Both the position numbers and the translations under genes were made by a program. Shown here in pieces: positions 17,380 through 24,916 of a DNA stretch of 64,000 nt. The notes below the pieces were generated by a model. The model saw only the letters and a program-made list of their open reading frames with translations, was not told where the DNA came from and searched no databases. How positions within the stretch are numbered: the stretch's first letter is position 1; each line of letters opens with the position of its first letter. Source of the DNA: Pseudomonas nabeulensis (GTDB lineage: Bacteria > Pseudomonadota > Gammaproteobacteria > Pseudomonadales > Pseudomonadaceae); the NCBI RefSeq assembly GCF_004682045.1, contig NZ_QUZT01000026.1, positions 1 through 64,000 on the forward strand. The letters run 5' to 3'.

Positions 17380-17841
17380 ATGAGACTATCGCTTAATCTA
17401 TACGACGCGTTGACATCCATCAGCGTGCCAAATGATAAAGCTAAAGCAGTGGTAGATGCTTGGGAGGCCGATGTGCAACAGCTAGCATCAAAGTCTGACC
17501 TGGAGCGTACCGAAGCCCGTCTTGAACACTCAATTGCTGAGCTGCGCTCTGATCTGACTACGTTGATTAAAGAGCAAGGGGCTGAAATCCGAGAGCAAGG
17601 CGTAGTGCTGAACACTGCTCTGCGAGAGCAACGCACAGTCCTGAGCACTGCCCTGCAGGCTCAAGGAACTGAGCTGCGCGCCTTGATTGAACGCCAAGGC
17701 AGCCAGTTCGAGGGGGCCGTTACCAAACTGGAATCGAGCATGACCCTGCTGCGCTGGCAGTTTTGGCTGCTGCTCATTTGCATCGGTTTCCCGATATTGA
17801 AGGGCCTCTATGAGGCGTTTGGCGTGAGTTTTATTTCCTGA
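17380..17841 (+). CDS. Small coiled-coil protein with C-terminal membrane anchor (DUF1640-like)
   Basis: The protein is 153 residues from the ATG at 17380 (GGGAG five bases upstream; an adjacent in-frame ATG sits at 17377). It starts with a short globular part (LYDALTSISVPNDKAKAVVDAWE). A long heptad-rich region of near-repeats (EQGAEIREQG, ALREQRTVL, ALQAQGTEL, LIERQGSQ; about residues 45-120) follows, and it ends in one hydrophobic segment (WQFWLLLICIGFPIL). This layout resembles the DUF1640/CCDC90 family of membrane-anchored coiled-coil proteins. Its role is unknown. Base composition is somewhat less GC-rich than its neighbours. Confidence 0.7.
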   Translation: MRLSLNLYDALTSISVPNDKAKAVVDAWEADVQQLASKSDLERTEARLEHSIAELRSDLTTLIKEQGAEIREQGVVLNTALREQRTVLSTALQAQGTELRALIERQGSQFEGAVTKLESSMTLLRWQFWLLLICIGFPILKGLYEAFGVSFIS

Positions 17842-17851
17842 GTGCACTGGC

Positions 17852-18655
17852 CTAAGCCAGCGTCAACTCAACCCCCAGCTTGCGAATGCCATCCGCCGCC
17901 GCTTGGGTCAGGTTGATATCGCTGATGATCGTGTCGAACTGATGCAACCCCGCGATCTTGTACATTCCGAAGGTGGCGTACTTCGAACTGGTGGCGATCA
18001 GCACCACTTGAGAGGCAGATTGCATGGCCGCCTGCTTGACCTCGACTTTCAGCGCCGAAGGCGTGGTGACGCCGCGTTGCAGGTCCCATGAACTGGTGGA
18101 AATAAATGCAATGTCGGTCACGATCTGGCGCAAGGTCGCCGCTGCGAGGCCGCCGACACTGGAGCGGTTGGGATGATCGAGCAGGCCGCCGGTATGAATG
18201 ACATCTACATGCTGGGCATCGGCCAGGGCGTGAACGATCCCGAAGTCGTTGGTGACCACGCTCATGCCGGACAACTTGACGATATAGGGAATGAGCGAGA
18301 GCAATGTGGTACCCGCGTCGAGGTAGACCGTCATGTTGTCGCGCAATAACTGGGCAGCGTGCCGCGCCATGTTTTCTTTTTCGGGCAGTTCCGTGACAGC
18401 CTTGAGCTGGTGGCTCTGCTCATGATGAACCTGGCTGGCAATTCGTACGCCACCTGCGACCGAGTAAGCCTTGCCCTCTTGCTCCAACACCGCGATGTCC
18501 CGGCGCACAGTCATGTGCGAGCAGTCGAACATCTCCATCAATTGATGAACGCTCAGCACCTGATGTTTGCGCAGCTGTCGCAGGATCAGTTCCCGACGCT
18601 GTTCGGGGATGATCGGTGCACCAGCACCCATGGCGCCGTTTTCTTCGTCCTGCAT
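17852..18655 (-). CDS. DeoR/GlpR-family transcriptional repressor
   Basis: The protein is 267 residues from the ATG at 18655, which has AGGAG five bases upstream; a longer frame to 18685 is open. It has the DeoR winged helix (HQVLSVHQLMEMFDCSHMTVRRDIAVLEQEG, about residues 22-55). The C-terminal sugar-phosphate sensor domain contains DAGTT (YLDAGTTLLSLIPYI). DeoR proteins usually bind a phosphorylated intermediate, so it fits the neighbouring acid-sugar genes, which proceed through a kinase. It is about 50 bp downstream of the transporter gene on the same strand. Confidence 0.88.
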   Translation of the reverse strand: MQDEENGAMGAGAPIIPEQRRELILRQLRKHQVLSVHQLMEMFDCSHMTVRRDIAVLEQEGKAYSVAGGVRIASQVHHEQSHQLKAVTELPEKENMARHAAQLLRDNMTVYLDAGTTLLSLIPYIVKLSGMSVVTNDFGIVHALADAQHVDVIHTGGLLDHPNRSSVGGLAAATLRQIVTDIAFISTSSWDLQRGVTTPSALKVEVKQAAMQSASQVVLIATSSKYATFGMYKIAGLHQFDTIISDINLTQAAADGIRKLGVELTLA

Positions 18656-18706
18656 CTGAACTCCTGAAGGGGCAAGGCCAATCAATCACTGATTGGCCGC
18701 GACAAT

Positions 18707-20056
18707 TTAGCGTATTACCGCCTCAATCAATAGAACCCCGATCAGGCCAAGCAGCGATTGCAGGCAAAGCATCAGCGTCCAGGTGCGGAAGGTCTGCGCC
18801 ACGGTCAGCTGAAAGTACTCCTTGAACAACCAGAAGCCCGAATCGTTGACATGGGAAAGCATGACCGCGCCGGACGCCGTGGCCAGCACCAAGAGTTCCG
18901 GCGACAACTCAGGATGCGCCAGTGCCAACGGCGCGACGATACCGGTGGCCGCCACCGTTGCGACCGTCGCAGAGCCCAGGCAAATGCGCAGCAGCGCGGC
19001 AATGCCCCAGCTGAGGATCAACGGGTTGATCGCCCAGCCGGAGGCGTGATGGGTAATCAGCACATCCAGGTGAATGGTGGTCAGCATTTCCTTGAAGCCG
19101 CCGCCGGCGCCCAGGATCATGACGATTGCTCCCAACGGCGCCAACCCCTGCCCCGCCATCTTTTGTACTTGGCCAAGGTTGAAACCGGAGCGCAGGCCCA
19201 GTGCGAAAAAGGCAAAGATAACCGCCGCCAGCAACGACAGGATCGGGTTGTTCAACGCATTGAAGAAACCATAAAGCGCAGTGCCTTTACTGCTGTAGGC
19301 GAGGCCCAGCGTGCCGATCAACATCAGGCCTGGCGGCAGCAGGACGCTGATGATCGACGCCGTCAACGACGCTTGGGGTTGGCCCTCGACGATTTCGCGA
19401 GCCCCCACGGGACCTGCGCTCAAGTCCGGTGCCGGCCCGAACCACGGGCTGATCAGCTTCGTGAACACCGGGCCGCAAATCACCGCCACGGGAATGGCGA
19501 TCAACAGCCCGTAGAAAATGGTCAGCCCGGTATTGGCATGAAACGCCGCGACCGCCAGCGTCGGCGCCGGATGCGGTGGCAGCAAACCGTGCGACACGTA
19601 CAACCCCGCCGCCAACGGCAAACCGATATACAGCAAGTGACTGTTGGTGCGTTTGGCCACCGTGTACACCAGTGGCGCCAGCATGATGAAGCTGACATCA
19701 AATAGATGAGGCATGCCGATCAGCAACGCGGCCGCACAGATCGCCCAGGGCGCATATTGTACCGGGCGTTTGCCGATGAACGCATTGGCGATACGGTCGG
19801 CGCCGCCCGAGCCCAGCAATATGCCGCCCAGCAACGTGCCCAACCCGATCACCGGGCCCGTCTTGGCCAGCGCCGAACCGAAGCCTTTGGCAAAGCTGTC
19901 GATGGTTTCCACAGAGCTGACACCGCTCAGGATGCCCAGACCGATGGCCGTTATGGTCAGTGCCAGGAACGGATTGAGTTTGAGCTTGGTGATCAACACG
20001 ATCAGGAGAACGATGGCACCCGCAGCCATCGAGAAAATAAACAGTTCGCTATTCAT
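18707..20056 (-). CDS. GntP-family gluconate/acid-sugar:H+ symporter
   Basis: From the ATG at 20056 the protein is 449 residues, the family's usual size, with about 12 hydrophobic segments. Family segments include HLFDVSFIMLAPLVYTVAKR, HGLLPPHPAP, GAGGGFKEML and SHVNDSGFWLFKEYF. GntP proteins import gluconate or shorter sugar acids. Beside OtnK and OtnC the likely substrate is a tetronate such as threonate or erythronate. The ribosome-binding site before 20056 is weak, and a terminator-like hairpin precedes the gene. Confidence 0.9.
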   Translation of the reverse strand: MNSELFIFSMAAGAIVLLIVLITKLKLNPFLALTITAIGLGILSGVSSVETIDSFAKGFGSALAKTGPVIGLGTLLGGILLGSGGADRIANAFIGKRPVQYAPWAICAAALLIGMPHLFDVSFIMLAPLVYTVAKRTNSHLLYIGLPLAAGLYVSHGLLPPHPAPTLAVAAFHANTGLTIFYGLLIAIPVAVICGPVFTKLISPWFGPAPDLSAGPVGAREIVEGQPQASLTASIISVLLPPGLMLIGTLGLAYSSKGTALYGFFNALNNPILSLLAAVIFAFFALGLRSGFNLGQVQKMAGQGLAPLGAIVMILGAGGGFKEMLTTIHLDVLITHHASGWAINPLILSWGIAALLRICLGSATVATVAATGIVAPLALAHPELSPELLVLATASGAVMLSHVNDSGFWLFKEYFQLTVAQTFRTWTLMLCLQSLLGLIGVLLIEAVIR

Positions 20057-20110
20057 ATTTTTGTTGAACCTGTTTGCACGCGAAAGGAATGTGCTGCTGC
20101 GTCGTCGAAA

Positions 20111-20131
20111 AAGGCCCAGTGCCTGGGCCTT
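20111..20131 (-). terminator. Terminator/attenuator between SAF oxidoreductase and GntP genes
   Basis: AAGGCCCAG and CTGGGCCTT form a nine-base-pair stem with a three-base loop. Read on the minus strand it is followed by five T residues. It lies between two same-strand genes, so it should reduce read-through into the transporter. Confidence 0.75.
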
Positions 20132-20136
20132 CAACT

Positions 20137-21507
20137 TCAGGCTGGCAGACGACCGGCGCGCCAGGCGCCCAGCAAGTCAGGGTCGTACCCTTCGAGATCG
20201 GCAATGCTCAGCAGCGCCCCGGCCTTGATGTCTCGCTTGGCCGTGGCGTGTGCGGCCAGGTACAACGGCGCGACCTCCGCATCAGCCTCATCAGCCGCCA
20301 GCAGCACTGCCTGCACACCGGTAACGTCGTGATGATGGCCACCCATGGTCAGCACCGTGCCCGCAGCGATATCGACCGTTGCGCGACCGCCAAGCACCGT
20401 GCACTGGCTGGGTGTGTCAGTGCCCGAAGCGCGCTTGTGCAGCACCGCATTGAGCAGGGTGATCGGCGTTTCTACGCCCATGAAGTGGTAAGGCAGATAC
20501 AGGCAGGCATAACGACCGTTACGGCTCACGACATGACCCTTTTGTGCCAGCAACTCCCAGGTCGGTTGGTCATGGGTGCGCACGATCACAAAGACACCGC
20601 CGGCAAAACTGGCTTCATCGGGCAGGCGCAGGACATTGAACACCTCAATCACGCCTTCACGGCCCAGAATGCCGCCGTCCTCGCGCAGGGCGTAGATGTC
20701 GGCCAGCTCGCTGGTACGGGCGATGGGGTAATGCAGCAACTCGACGTCCGGGACGAATCCGATGTTGGTGGCGACCACCGACATTTCGCAGTAGTCCGCC
20801 GTGGCGGAGGTTTTCAAGCCATTGAGTGCGGCGCGGCGCGCGGTGAGCGTGGCGGCGATGTCGTCGCCCAGCGTCAACAGGTCGGCCATGGCCGGGGCCG
20901 CAATGACTTGGTCAAGCTGCGTGATGGTCTGTAGCTGGGGGTCGAAGACCAGGTCGTATTCGCTGGATTTGCCCGCCGCAACGATATCCAGGCCCAGCAC
21001 CCGCGCCCAACTCACCCATCCGATTAGGTTGGCGGGCTGGTCACCGTCTGCGGTGGTGTAAACCACGCCCTGCTTGGCAGCCAGGCGTGACAATGTGATA
21101 CCGCTCACAGCATCGACTTCCTTGCTGACCATCGCGACGTGACGTCCTGCTTCCAGGTCGCGGCGGGCAGTGCGATAACCGATGGCAGGATTGCCGGTGG
21201 CCTCCACCAGAATGTCGTAGGTCGCAGCCGCCAGCAGTTCGACGTCCGCAACCAGCACAATCGCATCAGCTGGCGCCGCCGCGACGGCGTTTGCATCGGC
21301 GCATTCGATCAGGCGGTCGGCGGCGAAACCGAGTTCCAGGCACAGTGCACGCAGACCGGCGACATCCAGGTCGCACAATGCTGCGGCTTGGAGCCGCGGC
21401 ATTTTCAGGGTCTGCGCCAGCAGCGTGCGGGAAAACCCACCCTTTGCACCGGTCAGCGCATAACGCACGGGCTGTGCTTGATCGGCAAACAGTAATTCGA
21501 AATTCAT
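20137..21507 (-). CDS. NAD(P)-dependent homoserine-dehydrogenase-like oxidoreductase with SAF domain
   Basis: The protein is 456 residues from the ATG at 21507 (GAGGA six bases upstream). The N-terminal half is a Rossmann domain (RYALTGAKGGFSRTLLAQ; LVEATGNPAIGYRTARRDLEAGRHV) like homoserine dehydrogenase. A central catalytic part follows, and the C-terminal about 80 residues (IAAGTVLTMGG; AKRDIKAGALLSIADLEGYD) form an SAF domain. Such proteins sit in sugar-acid catabolic loci. Here it probably supplies the oxidation step that a LtnD/DenD dehydrogenase supplies elsewhere. Substrate and product are inferred from context only. Confidence 0.72.
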   Translation of the reverse strand: MNFELLFADQAQPVRYALTGAKGGFSRTLLAQTLKMPRLQAAALCDLDVAGLRALCLELGFAADRLIECADANAVAAAPADAIVLVADVELLAAATYDILVEATGNPAIGYRTARRDLEAGRHVAMVSKEVDAVSGITLSRLAAKQGVVYTTADGDQPANLIGWVSWARVLGLDIVAAGKSSEYDLVFDPQLQTITQLDQVIAAPAMADLLTLGDDIAATLTARRAALNGLKTSATADYCEMSVVATNIGFVPDVELLHYPIARTSELADIYALREDGGILGREGVIEVFNVLRLPDEASFAGGVFVIVRTHDQPTWELLAQKGHVVSRNGRYACLYLPYHFMGVETPITLLNAVLHKRASGTDTPSQCTVLGGRATVDIAAGTVLTMGGHHHDVTGVQAVLLAADEADAEVAPLYLAAHATAKRDIKAGALLSIADLEGYDPDLLGAWRAGRLPA

Positions 21508-21552
21508 GGTTCGTCCTCGGTGAAGGGTAATGTCGGAAGCAACCACCGGATG

Positions 21553-21698
21553 AACAATATTGTTATGGATATGCAGCTACCGAGTGGGAGGACAATAGTT
21601 GCAAATTCACATTCAGGTCAATTTATTTAACACCGCTTAACACCTGCAACGATTTTTATCCTAATATCAGCGCAGAGCCGACCATACCCATGTGTGGT
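21553..21698. promoter_or_regulatory. Divergent promoter region with two palindromes
   Basis: Between the SAF oxidoreductase and otnK lie a perfect 12-bp palindrome AACAATATTGTT (21553-21564) and an imperfect inverted repeat ACCATAC-CCAT-GTGTGGT (21681-21698). Either could be a DeoR operator. The rest of the gap is AT-rich with no reading frame of note. Confidence 0.45.
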
Positions 21699-21786
21699 TT
21701 TATCATTTTCTAACACTGCTGGTGAGTCATGCCAGCAGGGGAGCATGCGGGTTGGCCATTGAGCTGACGCCGCCGGAGATCACTGT

Positions 21787-23076
21787 ATGAGTGCTGCAAA
21801 CCCACCCTTGCTCGGCTGCATCGCGGACGATTTCACGGGGGCCACCGACCTTGCCAGTATTCTCGTGCGAGGCGGCATGCGCACCGTGCAGACCATCGGC
21901 ATCCCGGACGCCGAACTGGCCGACACACTCGACGCCGACGCGGTGGTCATCGCGTTGAAGTCGCGCACCAGCCCGGCGGCAGACGCCGTCCGCGAGTCGC
22001 TCGAAGCCTTGGAATGGCTGCGCGCACGCGGTTGCCGCCAGTTTTTCTTCAAGTATTGCTCGACGTTCGACTCCACCCCCGCAGGCAACATCGGTCCGGT
22101 AACCGATGCGTTGCTGCAAGCCTTGGGCAGTGACTTCACCATCGCCTGCCCGGCGTTTCCCGAGAACGGGCGCACCTTGTATCGCGGTCACCTGTTTGTG
22201 CAGGACGGGTTGCTCAGCGAGTCCGGCATGGAGCATCACCCGCTGACCCCGATGAAAGACGCCAACCTGGTGCGCGTATTGAGCCAGCAAACGCCTTCGC
22301 CAGTTGGCCTGGTGCGTTACGACGCTGTCGCCCAGGGCGCTGAAGCAGTGCTGGCGCGATTCGATGAGTTGCGTACTGAGGGGGTGCGCATTGCGATTGC
22401 CGACGCGCTCTCCGATGCCGACCTGATCACCCTCGGTGAGGCCTGCGCCGCATTGCCATTGGTCACCGGAGGTTCCGGCATCGCCCAAGGCTTGCCGGCC
22501 AACTTCTTGCGCCAAGGCACTTTGCGACAACTGGATGCCGCCCACATGGACACCGTCGATGGCCGTGCCGTGGTGCTGGCGGGCAGCGCCTCCAAGGCCA
22601 CCAACGCCCAGGTCGCCGAATGGTTGCAGGCAGGCAACGCCGCCTTTCACATTGACCCGCTGGCACTGGCCGACGGCCAGGATGTCGTCGGGCAAGCCGT
22701 TGCCTACGCCCAGGCCCATGAACCCGCCTTGATTTACTCCACCAGCAGCCCGCAAGCGGTGCGTGCTGCGCAAGAGAAACTCGGGGTAGAACGGGCCGGC
22801 GCCCTGGTCGAAGAGGCACTCGGTAACATCGCCCGCCGCCTGTTCGACACGGGCTTCCGGCATTTTGTGGTGGCCGGCGGGGAAACCTCAGGCTCGGTGG
22901 TCAAAGCGCTGAATGTCAAAGCGCTGCGCATCGGCCGTATGATCGATCCCGGTGTGCCGTTGACATTGTCACTGGGCAGCGACGAGTCTTTATCGCTGAC
23001 GCTGAAATCCGGCAACTTCGGCAGCCAGGACTTTTTCATCAAAGCCCTGCGCTTCATGCAAGGGGCGACCGCATGA
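21787..23076 (+). CDS. otnK: 3-oxo-tetronate kinase (DUF1537 four-carbon acid sugar kinase)
   Basis: The 429-residue protein closely resembles E. coli OtnK (YgbK), as I remember it, over its full length. Shared features include the N-terminal IADDFTGATDLAS substrate domain, KYCSTFDSTPAGNIGPVTDAL, and the C-terminal nucleotide-binding GGETSGSVVKAL and LKSGNFG. OtnK phosphorylates a 3-oxo-tetronate at C4 with ATP in the cytoplasm. The gene overlaps otnC by four bases (ATGA), so the two are translationally coupled. The exact isomer handled cannot be told from sequence. Confidence 0.92.
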   Translation: MSAANPPLLGCIADDFTGATDLASILVRGGMRTVQTIGIPDAELADTLDADAVVIALKSRTSPAADAVRESLEALEWLRARGCRQFFFKYCSTFDSTPAGNIGPVTDALLQALGSDFTIACPAFPENGRTLYRGHLFVQDGLLSESGMEHHPLTPMKDANLVRVLSQQTPSPVGLVRYDAVAQGAEAVLARFDELRTEGVRIAIADALSDADLITLGEACAALPLVTGGSGIAQGLPANFLRQGTLRQLDAAHMDTVDGRAVVLAGSASKATNAQVAEWLQAGNAAFHIDPLALADGQDVVGQAVAYAQAHEPALIYSTSSPQAVRAAQEKLGVERAGALVEEALGNIARRLFDTGFRHFVVAGGETSGSVVKALNVKALRIGRMIDPGVPLTLSLGSDESLSLTLKSGNFGSQDFFIKALRFMQGATA

Positions 23077-23714
23077 GCACGCTTGAAAACGCACTGCGCG
23101 ATGAAATCTGCACCGTGGGGCGCAGCCTGTATGAACGCGGCTATACCGTGGGCACTGCCGGCAACATCAGCGCACGGCTGGAGGACGGCTGGCTGATCAC
23201 CCCGACAGACGTCTCGCTCGGGCACCTTGACCCGGCGCAGATCGCCAAGGTCTCGACAGACGGTACGTGGTGCAGCGGCGATAAACCCTCGAAAACATTG
23301 GCCCTGCATCGCAAGATCTACGACCGCAACCCACACGCCAAAGGCGTGGTGCACACCCATTCGACCCACCTGGTGGCACTGACATTGGCCGGCGTCTGGC
23401 ACGCGGACAATATCCTGCCGCCCATCACCCCCTATCAAGTCATGAAAGTCGGACGCGTTCCGCTCATCGGCTACCAACGGCCCGGTGCGCCAAGCGTGGC
23501 TGAACAAGTGTCCCTAGTGGCCGACCAGGTCAGGGCCGTCATGCTCGAACGCCTGGGCCCTGTGGTGTGGGAAAGTTCGGTTTCCAAGGCCAGTCACGTA
23601 TTGGAAGAACTGGAAGAAACCGCACGCCTGTGGCTGATGACTCACCCCCGGCCCGAGCCCTTGAGCGAGGAAGCGATTGAGGAATTGAGGGCGGTGTTTG
23701 GGGCGGTTTATTGA
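23073..23714 (+). CDS. otnC: Class II aldolase-family 3-oxo-tetronate 4-phosphate decarboxylase
   Basis: The 213-residue protein belongs to the class II aldolase/adducin family and aligns by eye with OtnC. It shows GTAGNISARLEDGWLITPT, SGDKPSK, the metal-binding HTH pair at His94 and His96, and the PITPYQVMKVG segment. OtnC decarboxylates the OtnK product to a triose phosphate, feeding central metabolism. The region that normally supplies the third zinc ligand (NHG) reads ERLG around residues 159-162, so that histidine is replaced by Leu161. Either another histidine substitutes or this is a clade variant. Confidence 0.85.
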   Translation: MSTLENALRDEICTVGRSLYERGYTVGTAGNISARLEDGWLITPTDVSLGHLDPAQIAKVSTDGTWCSGDKPSKTLALHRKIYDRNPHAKGVVHTHSTHLVALTLAGVWHADNILPPITPYQVMKVGRVPLIGYQRPGAPSVAEQVSLVADQVRAVMLERLGPVVWESSVSKASHVLEELEETARLWLMTHPRPEPLSEEAIEELRAVFGAVY

Positions 23715-23744
23715 GCGGTGCTGGGCCAAATCCAAGGCAAAAAA

Positions 23745-23766
23745 AAGCCTGCATCGCTGCAGGCTT
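23745..23766. terminator. Bidirectional terminator serving tRNA-Asn and otnC
   Basis: AAGCCTGCA and TGCAGGCTT form a nine-base-pair stem with a TCGC loop. On the minus strand the hairpin is followed by a long T-run, making it a strong terminator for the tRNA. On the plus strand the tail is CTCTTT. Confidence 0.88.
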
Positions 23767-23783
23767 CTCTTTATGTCGCTATC

Positions 23784-23859
23784 TGGCTCCACGACCTGGA
23801 CTCGAACCAGGGACCCAATGATTAACAGTCATTTGCTCTACCAACTGAGCTATCGCGGA
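23784..23859 (-). tRNA. tRNA-Asn (anticodon GTT)
   Basis: The minus strand gives a 76-base cloverleaf starting TCCGCGATAGCTCAGTTGG. It has a GTT anticodon in ACTGTTAAT, the T-arm GGTTCGAGTCC, and an encoded CCA end. The acceptor stem contains one G-U pair at position 4 (G in the 5' arm against T in the 3' arm). It carries its own promoter and terminator. No repeat of its 3' end and no integrase are visible nearby. Confidence 0.97.
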
Positions 23860-23868
23860 ATGCGCCGT

Positions 23869-23896
23869 ATGTTACTGATTAAAAAGGGGAAGTCAA
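23869..23896 (-). promoter_or_regulatory. Sigma-70 promoter of tRNA-Asn
   Basis: On the minus strand TTGACT (23896-23891) and TAACAT (23874-23869) are separated by 16 bp. The -10 box ends about ten bases before the mature tRNA 5' end. Confidence 0.6.
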
Positions 23897-23919
23897 GCTT
23901 TCTCTGGCAATCGGTGCGT

Positions 23920-24816
23920 TTAAATCGGATGACCGGTTGAAAGCTGCTGTTCCTTGGCCAACTCCAACCAGGCCAGCGCGGCCGGTGGCAGGTGGGCGCT
24001 GGCGCGCCAGGCCAGGGCGATGTGCCAGTCGGTGTGGGGTTCGTCGAGGGGGATCAGGGCAATGCCGTCGTGCTGATGTTTGTGCGCGAGCATGCGGGGC
24101 AGGAAGGCGACGCCCAGGCCAGCCGTCACCAGGTCGACAATAAAATCGATCTGCCCGCTGCGGGCTGCAACCCGCGGCGTCACGCCCTTGCGTTCGCAGG
24201 CGGCGAGGATCTTGGCGTTGAGGGCAAAGCCCGCTTCGAACAGGATAAATGGCGAGTCCGCCAGGTCGGTGAAGTCCACCCGAGTGCGCTGGGCCAACGG
24301 ATGGCTGATCGGCAGCACGGCGATCAAGGGTTCATTGCGTACCGGCTGATAATCGAAACCCTCGTCCACCGGCAGTAACAGCGCCGCCAGATCGACCTCC
24401 CCCGCCTCCAAACACTCGCGCAGTTTCTTGCTACCGTATTCGGTGAGTTCAATGTCGATGTCCGGATAACGGCTGCGGTAGGTGGCAAACATTGCGGCAA
24501 ACAGCACGCCGCAGCCCACCGGTGGCAGGCCGATGCGCAACCGGCCGCGCTTGAGGCCGCGCAGGTCATTGATCTCATCGATCAGAGCGCTTTGTTCGGC
24601 CAGCAGCACCAGGGCGCGGCGGTAGGCAATTTCGCCGGCAGCGGTGAGTTCGTTGCTGTGGCCAAGACGATTGAGCAGCGTCGTACCCAACTCGTCTTCC
24701 AGGGTCTTCACCGCCTTGCTCACCGTGGATTGAGTCAAGGACACCACCTCGGCCGCCTGGGAGAAACCGCCCTGACGCACTACCTCGACAAAGGCGCGTA
24801 ATGTTCTGAGGTTCAT
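23920..24816 (-). CDS. LysR-family transcriptional regulator
   Basis: The 298-residue protein has a complete LysR helix-turn-helix (AAEVVSLTQSTVSKAVKTLE) and effector domain. It is divergent from lldD with 100 bp between start codons, which implies control of that dehydrogenase. Characterised lldD genes are usually governed by GntR-type LldR, so LysR control would be unusual. It faces the tRNA-Asn gene downstream on the same strand. Confidence 0.9.
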   Translation of the reverse strand: MNLRTLRAFVEVVRQGGFSQAAEVVSLTQSTVSKAVKTLEDELGTTLLNRLGHSNELTAAGEIAYRRALVLLAEQSALIDEINDLRGLKRGRLRIGLPPVGCGVLFAAMFATYRSRYPDIDIELTEYGSKKLRECLEAGEVDLAALLLPVDEGFDYQPVRNEPLIAVLPISHPLAQRTRVDFTDLADSPFILFEAGFALNAKILAACERKGVTPRVAARSGQIDFIVDLVTAGLGVAFLPRMLAHKHQHDGIALIPLDEPHTDWHIALAWRASAHLPPAALAWLELAKEQQLSTGHPI

Positions 24817-24845
24817 CCGTATTCCTTTTGCGACTGGCTGCTAGC

Positions 24846-24864
24846 GATAAAAGTTGTTTTTATC
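24846..24864. promoter_or_regulatory. Palindrome in the LysR/lldD divergent promoter
   Basis: GATAAAA and TTTTATC form a perfect inverted repeat around a GTTGT centre. It lies between the two start codons and is a candidate LysR binding site. Confidence 0.45.
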
Positions 24865-24916
24865 ATGCCATAATTTTGCCTATGCTGATCCGCCCTGCCT
24901 TGTGGAGATACCGTTC

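Noticed and set aside
23784..23859. tRNA-Asn as an integration site for a mobile element
   Set aside because: No duplicated tRNA 3' end, integrase or compositional break was seen on either side.
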